38,502 bases of DNA from NCBI GenBank assembly GCA_001724265.1, contig MEDY01000296.1, positions 1-38,502 of the forward strand. Direction: 5' to 3'. The notes beneath the pieces are model-generated. The model was given only the letters and a program-made list of their open reading frames with translations. It searched no databases and was not told the DNA's origin. Both the position numbers and the translations under genes were made by a program. This stretch comes from Rhizaria sp. SCN 62-66. Its lineage: Eukaryota; Rhizaria, unplaced. Position 1 is the stretch's first letter. Every line of letters starts with the position of its first letter. Of the stretch, positions 32,001 to 38,502 are shown piece after piece.

Positions 32001-34239
32001 TTGCACCGCTGCTGTGCCTGGTCTTGTTCACATTAGCGCCGTCCGCTGCGCCGTGGTTTGCCGCGCCGCTCGCCGCGCCACTTGCTGCGTGTGCCTCGCT
32101 GTCTGCCGCGCTCTCGGCGGCGTACGCGGCCGAGGTCGCCGCCGTGGCGCTGCTGGCGGCGGCGGCGGCGCGGTCCGCGTGGCTCTCGGAGAACACGCCC
32201 TCGGTCGCGGCAGCAATCGCGGCCGCAGCCTCGGTCGCGAACGCGCCCAGCCCCGTCTGCGCCGACGGCGACGCGGGCGATGATGGCGACGCAGCGGCCA
32301 ACGCAGAAGAAGCTGACGTTGACGCAGAAGCAGATGCTGACTGCACAGATGCTCGTGCCGAGGCTCGCGCCGAAGGTTGCGCCGAGACTGCAGACGCCGG
32401 CGCTGACGCTGGCGCCGGCGTCGGTGTGGCCGGCGCGGGCGTGAGCGTCGACGCAGGTACGGCCACGGCAGCCGCATGCACCAGGCGAACAAATGGCAAT
32501 CCTTTCTGGCTCTGGCTCTGGCTAAGAGCGTCCACGCCGGCTCCCGCCGTCGCGGCCGCGGTGGCCGCCGCGCCCGCGCTCGCGCCTGCGGCGGACATAA
32601 GGTGTGAGTACACGTGACCCTCGGCGACCGACACTGCGAGCAGGGCTTCGCCGCGCAGCAGCGGGCCCAGCACGCAGCGCCGGCAGCGCGGCGCCTGGCG
32701 CGCGGCGGCCGCGGACGCACCGCACGACCACGGGGAGCGCGGGGCGGCGCGAGAGCCCAAGTCAGAGTGACAGCTACCGGAGCCAGAGCCAGGGACGGGG
32801 GTCTGACTCAGGTGGTACGGGCAGAGATGGGTCGGGGCCCCGCAGTAACCGTGGCCGTGGCCGTGGCCGTGGTGGGCGCGGCCAGGATCGCCAGCGCTAT
32901 CGCGAGCCGTATTCGAGCCCGTCGCAGCGCCAGACATCAGGCGACGGCGACGAGTGCTCCGAACAACACTCGCATCAGCATCAGTGTCACTATTGCCATC
33001 GTCGTCATAGTCGTCAAGATCGGCGTCGCGCACGCTCCCACTCGCCGCCGCACCGCCGCCGTCACTGCCCCGGCTCTGGCTCCGCTCAGCCTCCGCCTCC
33101 GCCTCTGCCTCCGCCTCGGCGGCCTCGTCCTCCTCAAGCAGCTGCCCCAGCGCGAGCGCGGGCCCCAGCAGCGCCCAGGCCAGCCCAGGCGGCAGCGCCG
33201 CGGCCACGGCGTCGACGAGCGCGCCCACGTGGAACGGGTCTAGGCTGCGCGCCGCGACGCCACCCGGCAGCACAAACCCGCGCCCGCGTCCGGCCTTCTC
33301 GCTGACGCCGGGCGGGGGCGGGGGACATAGTGGGCAGACGGGGGCCGCGAAGGCCCACTCGGGGAACGCGCGAGGCCTGCCTCCGCTGGCGACCGCAGCC
33401 AGCAGCCCGTGGCGGCCACAGAGCGCCGTCACCGCACGCGTCAGCGGCGCGCCCGCGGCCGGCAGCGCGGCGGTGGCGCCCCAGGCCCCCGGTCTAGCCA
33501 CCGCCGCCATCGCTGCCGCCGCCACCGCTGGTGCTGCGCCGCCGCTGCTGTCATTCACTGCGTTTTCATTCACGATGTCGTCCCTGTTGTCGTTCGCGCT
33601 CGCGTTTCCACCGCGCGCTCTAGCGCCCGCGCCCGCGCTGCTCGCATTGCCGACGTGCACGCCGCTGTAGTTGTTGCCCAGCGCCAGCAGCGCAGCGGCC
33701 TCACGCGCGAGCAGTCCGCGCGCGGCGGCGGCCAGCGCGGCGTGGCTCGGGCCGCGGAACGGCGACGGCCCGCGCGGGAACGGGTCCGCGTGCGCGTCGT
33801 CCACAAACGAAGGAACGCCCGGCGCCAGGCCCAGCGTGGGGGGCGCGCGGCGCGCGTTAGGGAGCGAACCCGCACCGCCTGGGGTCGGGGCCGTGCTGCT
33901 GTGGTGGCCGGCGGCGGCGGCGGTGTCGAGGTCGTAGACGGCGCCGCGCAGCCACGAGGGCTCGGCGAATGGCGAGGAAGACAGTGCGCAATGCGACGCC
34001 AGCGGGGCCGGCAGCGCGGGGCCGGCCGCCAGCGAGCGCGGGGGCGGCTGTGAGGCGCACAGGGCGGGGGCGTGCGCGACAGGCTAGCACGGCTGGGGGA
34101 CCGTTAGACGGGCGGGCGGGGGCGGCGGAACAGGGTACGACTGCAGCATGGCGGTGTCGTAGGTCGCTGCGGACGCATGCAAGCACGGATCACGCGCAGG
34201 CAAAAGCGCGGATGCGTCATGGGGCGTGACGGAGCTCAT
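29015..34239 (-). CDS. Diverged acyl-CoA dehydrogenase-like protein, 1639 aa, with two in-frame TAGs
   Basis: Exons 31821-34239, 30442-31672 and 29015-30284. Introns are gtgcgt...tcgcag and gtacgt...ccttag, phases 1 and 2; stop TAA. Short motifs occur in acyl-CoA dehydrogenase order. These are a helical part (LPPGLAWALLGPALALGQLL), then PLLRGEALLAVSVAEGHV (family: GE-LGAFALTEP), then VNGAKAWVLNG/LIADYLITP across intron 1 (family: NG-KAWITNG-IAD). LRRLLVDPSWVIG follows, and a C-terminal helical part spans intron 2 (VFLYASLSRARSRPLLQ, ALLLESAQALTDAATHQLAF). The very large Ala/Ser/Asp insertions and missing TEPGAGSD suggest a non-enzymatic or very fast-evolving member. ATG 34239 starts MSSVTPHDASALLPAR. 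Codons 52 and 1043 are TAG with open coding frame on both sides. A GTGAGC 9 bp after the chosen first donor is an alternative. Confidence 0.55.
30963..30965 (-). other. In-frame TAG (codon 1043) in the ACAD-like gene
   Basis: Inside exon 2 the frame reads GPVARHELRH, TAG, GAHPLYAGLSRLSTVVAV in the same phase. About 700 bp of open frame lie before it and over 500 bp after, and both splice phases agree with this single exon. No AT-rich intron-like segment surrounds it. This is the strongest of the three TAG cases because it is internal and far from the start codon. Confidence 0.8.
32841..32877 (-). repeat. His-Gly repeat in the ACAD-like gene
   Basis: GGCCAC-type codons give HHGHGHGHGY. One of several His-rich low-complexity insertions found in unrelated genes of this window. 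Confidence 0.75.
34084..34086 (-). other. In-frame TAG (codon 52) in the ACAD-like gene
   Basis: The frame reads ARLTVPQPC, TAG, PVAHAPALCASQPPP, then stays open for more than 700 codons. Both candidate ATGs (34239 and 34149) lie upstream of the TAG. The surrounding DNA is uniformly GC-rich with no AT-rich intron-like segment and no splice consensus. CAG to TAG is a single transition, so Gln fits. Confidence 0.75.
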
Positions 34240-34748
34240 GGGGCAGCGCCAAGAAGAGCGGGGAGCGAGAGGGGGGATATCGAGAACTGACCACTCTTCT
34301 GAAAAGCGCCAATATAACGAGTGTCACAAGCTACTCGGTAGAAATAATAATGGAAGATATGCTATGATAAGTTAAAGTATTGTTTTGAGCTGCTCTAATT
34401 CGTATTGTCGATCAGGCCATGTCGCACGGATGTTGAACACAAAGACAGTCATCAGCCTTTGAAATTTGCCGACTCGTTCGGCGCCTCATCGACGAATCGA
34501 TATATAGTATGTACAGCATGATCCTGAGCGGTGAACAATGCAGCGCTAGTTGATCGGAATAGCTCTATTTTACAACTGTTCTTTCACTTAATTATACACC
34601 AGAAATCTGTCGTTAAGCTTGTCAAATGCTCTCTCAAAATGTTCGCCCTCCCTTACGACATTCGACCGAACTTCTCTCGACCGTTTACCCATGACAGAAA
34701 CCACAAAGCTCTTCTTCAGCCGCACCTGCACAGGAGAAGTTTGCACAC
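34240..34748. promoter_or_regulatory. Divergent intergenic region, ACAD-like and UBC9
   Basis: About 510 bp holding both promoters. AT-rich around 34320-34600, with TATATAGTATG at about 34501, and pyrimidine-rich near UBC9. No RNA gene or repeat is evident. Confidence 0.4.
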
Positions 34749-35633
34749 ATGTCCACCATTGCCCGTGACCGTCTTATGGCCGAGCGCAAGGTACGCTTTT
34801 CTGCATAATGCGACCCCGCAGAAACCTCCACTCTCGGCCCCTATCTCAACTGCTCTTGCTCGTTTGCATTTCTCTGTCGCTCGGTCCCCACGCTCTCTAT
34901 CACCGCCCTCTCGCCGATTTCTATTGCTTATCTCTCACATGCATCCACCTTTTTGCTTTGCTTTTACTCGCTTCCTGTTTTTCGCGCTTCTGCGCAGCGC
35001 TGGCGCCAGGACCACCCTCCCGGCTTTTACGCTCGCCCCGAGTCCGCCGCCGACGGGTAAGTCTCTGATCCTCTTAACCCGCCACAAATCACTCTCTAAC
35101 CATGTCAATATGCAATTATACTTTGTTTTACATCTCATCGCATTATTTTATTCTCCTCAAACTCGCATGTCTCTCCACGCGATCGCCTCACCTCACCCGT
35201 ACTCTTCTCTCGTCTTCTCTCACTCCTTAACATGCAAACACGTCCCGCGCCCCGCAGCTCGCTGAACCTGTTCACGTGGCGGTGCGGCATCCCGGGCAAG
35301 CCGAACACGGACTGGGAGGGCGGCGTGTTTCCCATGCGCATGGAGTTCCCCCCCGAGTACCCCGCCAAGCCGCCCAAGTGCGTGTTTGAGCCCGTGCTGT
35401 TCCACCCCAACGTCTACCCCTCGGGCACCGTCTGCCTGTCGATCCTGGTCGAGGAGAAGGGCTGGCGGCCCTCGATCACGATTAAGGACATCCTGCAGGG
35501 TGTGCAGGACCTGCTCGACGAGCCCAACGAGGAGGACCCGGCGCAGTCGGAGCCCTTCAAGCTCTACCGCAGCAACCTGCCAGAGTACCGCCGCCGCGTC
35601 AAGCAGTTCGCCGCCACCTGCCCGCCGCCATAA
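34749..35633 (+). CDS. UBC9: UBC9, SUMO-conjugating E2 enzyme, 158 aa
   Basis: Exons 34749-34790, 34998-35056 and 35258-35633. Introns are gtacgc...gcgcag (phase 0) and gtaagt...ccgcag (phase 2); stop TAA. The spliced protein is 158 residues, as in human UBE2I, and starts [20 protein letters not shown]. The catalytic cysteine is Cys93 in [15 protein letters not shown], the same number as in human. Other UBC9 hallmarks are [37 protein letters not shown] and [14 protein letters not shown]. It takes SUMO from the E1 and passes it to lysines in target proteins, mainly in the nucleus. This is the best-conserved gene here and a good check on the splice model: all three exons are needed for full length. 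It contains no TAG codon. Confidence 0.97.
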
Positions 35634-36345
35634 GCGCGCGCGCTGATGCGGAAGTCAGGCCGCCGCGTGTCCCGCGTGTCCGCAGCGGCGTGCGCTGCGC
35701 TGGAGGAAACTGAACTATCAACCGGGATGGGCTGGGCTGGGACATCTGTTTGCACTGCACTAATCACGAAAACAATCAGAAAACTACGAAATCAGGTGAT
35801 GTGACGACAACAACGAACTAAAACGACGACATTGACATTATACTCGAATACTACGACGACATCCAACAACAGAAATCTGTTGTCGTACAGAAGTGTTGTC
35901 AGTCGAGTGATGTTAAATGTGTTTGTGGGGGCGGCTGTTGGAGTCGCATCGCCGATCGCGCCGGTCACGGGGGCCACGCATGTGCCTTGTGAGCGCGCGA
36001 AATACCTTAGAATACACATGCAAGTTATAGAACCAATATACCGCTCTCAATTTATTCAATGATCATTAGCGATACAACAACAGTGAGTATTCATAAAAAC
36101 GTTTCTAAATGTATTACATGTTGATAAAATGGCCATTTAATCGCCAAAATTTTTGTCTAGATAACTTTATACATTGAAAACTCACAACGACTCATTTCTT
36201 AGTCCTTAGTCTGACGCATCACAAAGCATCGCACATTTCTCGCGCCAGTCTTAGCCGCCAACGCGACATGTCATGACTCAAAACGCGCGCGCGTCTCACT
36301 CACGCCGAACCGCTCGCCGGTCCGCTCGTTCACCCGCCCGCCCGC
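35634..36345. other. Convergent gap, UBC9 and CstF64 3' ends
   Basis: Noncoding, AT-rich apart from a GC-richer start just after UBC9. Short ACGACGACA-like repeats occur at 35807-35860. No poly(A) signal of exact AATAAA form lies near the UBC9 stop. I see no gene. Confidence 0.4.
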
Positions 36346-37369
36346 TCACAGCGCGATGGCAATGCCCGCGGCCTTGGTGGCGGCGACGCGCGCGACGACG
36401 TCCCTGAGCTCCGCGGGCAGGCGCGCGAGCTGCGCGGGCGGGAGCGCGAGACACTGGCGCAGCACGGCGCGCTGCTCGGCCGCCAGCGCGGGCAACGCCG
36501 CCGCCAGCTGCGCCATCTCCTCGCGCGTCATCGCCTCCACCGGCGGCAGCTCGGCGCCCGCAGCGGCGGCGGAGGAGGAGGACGCGGCGGCGGTGGCCGT
36601 GAGCGCGGTGGAGGCTGCGGCAACGGCGGAGGACGAGGCGGCGACGAGCGCGGAGATCTCCTGCGGCGAGATGAGCCCGAACAGGACCTGGATCTCGATG
36701 AGCGCGACGGCGAGCTGCGGCGACTCGGCGAGCAGCTGCTTCGCCACCTCGGGCTGGCTCGCCTGCAGCTCCTTGAACTCGGACAGCACCTCGAGCTGCT
36801 CCGCCTGCGAGAGCGCGCGCAGCACCGCCGTCACCGTCGACGGCTGCGCGGCCGCCGCGAAGACCGTGGGCGCGGCCGCCGCGCCGACCGTGATGGGCAC
36901 CTGGCGGCGCACGGCGACGGCGCCAGGGAGCCCCGCGAAGTCGCGCGTGGCCGAGACCTGGAGCACGGAGCCCTGGAAGGTACTGCCGTTGAGGTTGCGC
37001 ACCGCGGCCTCGGCGCTCGCGCTGCTGCGGAACACGCACTTGCCCGTGCCCTTCGAGCGGTTGTTCTCGGTGTCGATGTCAAAGCGCACCACGAGGCCGA
37101 TGCTGCTGAAGTGCACCAGCAGCTCCTGTTCCGTCGCGTTGTACTGTGCGGGGGCACGGGGCGAAGAGGAGCGAACGAGGAAAGCGGAGATAAAGGGATA
37201 TTAATTAGCTATATGTGCATACTCAGCGTCGCAACATGTAGACTTTACGCTTGTGAAAACAAAATATTGATAGGATTGATTCTAGAAACTATATGGTGAT
37301 GCGGTATGGTGTGAGACGTACAGGGATGTTCCTCACATAAACGATGTGGCTCTCGTCCGCCATAGACAT
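36346..37369 (-). CDS. CSTF2: CstF64 (CSTF2) cleavage stimulation factor subunit, 281 aa
   Basis: Exons 37322-37369 and 36346-37143. The intron is gtacgt...gcacag, 178 bp and phase 0; stop TGA. ATG 37369 gives MSMADESHIVYVRNIP, joined to YNATEQELLVHFSSIG to make RNP2 and the first half of the RRM. CVFRSSASAEAAVRNLNGSTF completes it (about residues 9-85). The hinge that binds CstF77/symplekin follows (ALSQAEQLEVLSEFKELQAS, then QPEVAKQLLAESPQLAVALI). A C-terminal three-helix domain comes last (QCLALPPAQLARLPAELRDV). CstF64 binds the U/GU-rich element downstream of poly(A) sites. The protein is short: human CSTF2 is about 577 residues, and the Pro/Gly-rich region with its MEAR(A/G) repeats is missing here, as in yeast Rna15-like forms. 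Confidence 0.93.
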
Positions 37370-38312
37370 CCTCTGTGGGCGCTAAAACAGAAGTTTATAG
37401 AGTGACAATTGAAAATCCAAAAAGGTGATAAGTAATATTTTTTGAATAAGCAATCTAATCTAAGTTTGTCGATCTGACTAACGAGATACTCAATGTACAA
37501 AATAGGTTCTCACGATACTGGCTGTTGCCGGCCACAGGCAGCTGCCACCACCACCAACCCGCCGCGCTGCTCACCAGAGTCAAACTTACTTGGAACAACA
37601 GTATCGACAATTCTTATTTGGGCTCTAACTTTGGAACTAGCTTTAGTTCTGGCTCTAGTTTTGGCTCTATACACAGGGGTGCCTCCGGCGATGAGCACTC
37701 GCAGATATGCTCATGAAGCTCACACATGTCCGTACATGCATCAAATCCAAGCATTCAGCGGGTGACGTGATTGGTAAGTGTGTATGTTGATACAGTTTTT
37801 GCACTCATAAGTGCATTCTAGTTGCACCAACGTAGCCTCAATCTCGATATCTGCGTGCCTGGTCGCAGTGTTGTTGTTGACAACAGTGCGGACTTAGTAC
37901 ATTTGTGTCACACGTTCTCACGAGCCACTCGCAGCCGCGGACTCAAACTCGATTACGCGTCTTGCTGCAAGATATATGGAAGCCCTTTAATAATTTTACG
38001 AGCATCAGCAACAATATTGACTCTAAACATCACAATAGTTACCTGTAGTCTGTTTCTGACCTCCAAGGGCATGAGCAAGACCCACTCAAGGCTAATTCCG
38101 ACCAAGGCAAATACGCACTGAATGATTGTCACAGGGGGTACTATTAAGCTTCATCGTTTATTAAGTGCTTATAATTGTACTATAAATAGTTCTCTTTCTA
38201 AGCTCATTGTTATCACATCAAACTCCTGCCCCCTCTGTCAACTCTCTCTTTGGACCTTCACACGGCTCTCCCTAAAAGGTCATGGCGTTCCCTACAGACT
38301 GCGCACAAAACA
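37370..38312. other. Gap of 0.9 kb upstream of CstF64
   Basis: Contains the CstF64 promoter and the 3' UTR of the right-edge gene. A degenerate repeat of CTCTA/TTTGG-like units lies at about 37617-37672. Open frames at 37493-37765 have no good start and mixed composition. I do not support a gene here. Confidence 0.4.
37617..37672. repeat. Degenerate short repeat (GGCTCTA / TTTGG units)
   Basis: Variants of GGCTCTA(A/G)(C/T)TTTGG recur about four times over 55 bp in noncoding DNA. Low information content. Confidence 0.4.
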
Positions 38313-38502
38313 TCACTTGCGACGTAGAGACTTGTTGCGTGCCCCTTTGAGCTCCGCGTCAGTGATGCCGAGCATCTTCCTGAACCCCTTGATCGCGAAG
38401 TGCGCCGGCATAGACTTGAACGCGAAGAGCATCGCCTGCATGCGCGACATCATCTTGGCGGCCGAAACCCCCTTGCGGCGAACGTCGACTCCGCAAACAT
38501 CC
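38313..38502 (-). CDS. C-terminal 62 residues of an unrecognised protein (5' part off window)
   Basis: The frame is open from the right edge to TGA at 38313. It reads DVRRKGVSAAKMMSRMQAML, then AFKSMPAHFAIKGFRKMLGI, and ends NKSLRRK. It is Met- and Lys-rich, probably helical and basic at the end. Codon use is GC-rich like its neighbours, and the sequence looks conserved rather than low complexity. I do not recognise the family. Whether an exon boundary lies just off the edge cannot be seen. Confidence 0.6.
   Translation of the reverse strand, partial: DVCGVDVRRKGVSAAKMMSRMQAMLFAFKSMPAHFAIKGFRKMLGITDAELKGARNKSLRRK

Noticed and set aside
30963-34086. Pseudogene explanation for the ACAD-like gene
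   Set aside because: About 1640 codons are open with correct splice phases. All interruptions are TAG, with no frameshift, TGA or TAA. A decaying gene should show a mix.
18246-34086. Programmed stop-codon readthrough instead of codon reassignment
   Set aside because: The three TAGs have different following bases (TCG, GGC, CCT) and no shared CUAG-type context. Absence of TAG as a terminator also favours reassignment. Still formally possible.
37493-37765. Open frames near 37500-37765
   Set aside because: No good start, mixed composition, and part lies on a degenerate repeat. No protein-like conservation.
1-38502. tRNA, rRNA, CRISPR, transposon or viral elements
   Set aside because: I looked for tRNA-like cloverleafs (including one with a CUA anticodon), direct-repeat arrays, terminal inverted repeats and transposase or polymerase motifs and saw none. 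A short tRNA could be missed by eye.

Overview
The window is nuclear DNA from a GC-rich, intron-containing unicellular eukaryote. Coding regions are very GC-rich and full of Ala, Ser, Gln and Gly runs. Intergenic DNA and introns are clearly AT-richer. I count 14 spliceosomal introns of about 100-220 bp, no operon structure, and a set of universal eukaryotic genes (UBC9, CstF64, NOL10/Enp2, COQ5). I cannot name the lineage.

Layout, left to right. (1) 3'-truncated Nudix (CoA-diphosphatase-like) gene, minus strand, <1-1880. It is divergent from (2) a USP53/54-type ubiquitin protease, plus, 2430-6839. (3) PAQR/adiponectin-receptor-type membrane protein, minus, 7318-9834. (4) A 2345-residue DUF639-like membrane protein, minus, 11069-18359. 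(5) COQ5 methyltransferase, minus, 19109-20428. (6) CID+RRM transcription-termination-type protein, minus, 20978-23074. It is divergent from (7) NOL10/Enp2, plus, 23684-26500. (8) Mitochondrial HTD2/MaoC-type dehydratase, plus, 27067-28742. (9) Highly diverged acyl-CoA-dehydrogenase-like protein, minus, 29015-34239. It is divergent from (10) UBC9, plus, 34749-35633. (11) CstF64, minus, 36346-37369. (12) The C-terminal end of an unrecognised minus-strand gene at the right edge. Two further coding-like islands (about 10743-10952 and 20588-20706) are unresolved.

The main discovery candidate is the genetic code. In two large genes the reading frame is interrupted only by TAG, three times in all (18246-18248, 30963-30965, 34084-34086), with open coding sequence in the same frame on both sides. 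None of the 11 gene ends visible here uses TAG (8 TGA, 3 TAA). The simplest reading is that UAG is a sense codon, probably glutamine, with UGA and UAA kept as stops. UAG-only reassignment is known in a few protists, such as Amoeboaphelidium and the fornicate Iotanema (Gln) and one rhizarian (Leu).

A second genome-level oddity is the 5' splice site. Twelve of 14 introns start GT-R-C-G (11 GTACG, 1 GTGCG) instead of GTAAG or GTATG. This predicts a compensatory change in U1 snRNA.

Functionally, several genes concern mitochondria, CoA and lipid chemistry (Nudix, COQ5, HTD2, ACAD-like, possibly PAQR). Two are 3'-end-processing factors (CstF64, CID-RRM) and two are ubiquitin/SUMO enzymes (USP, UBC9). 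I see no evidence that they form one pathway beyond chance neighbourhood.
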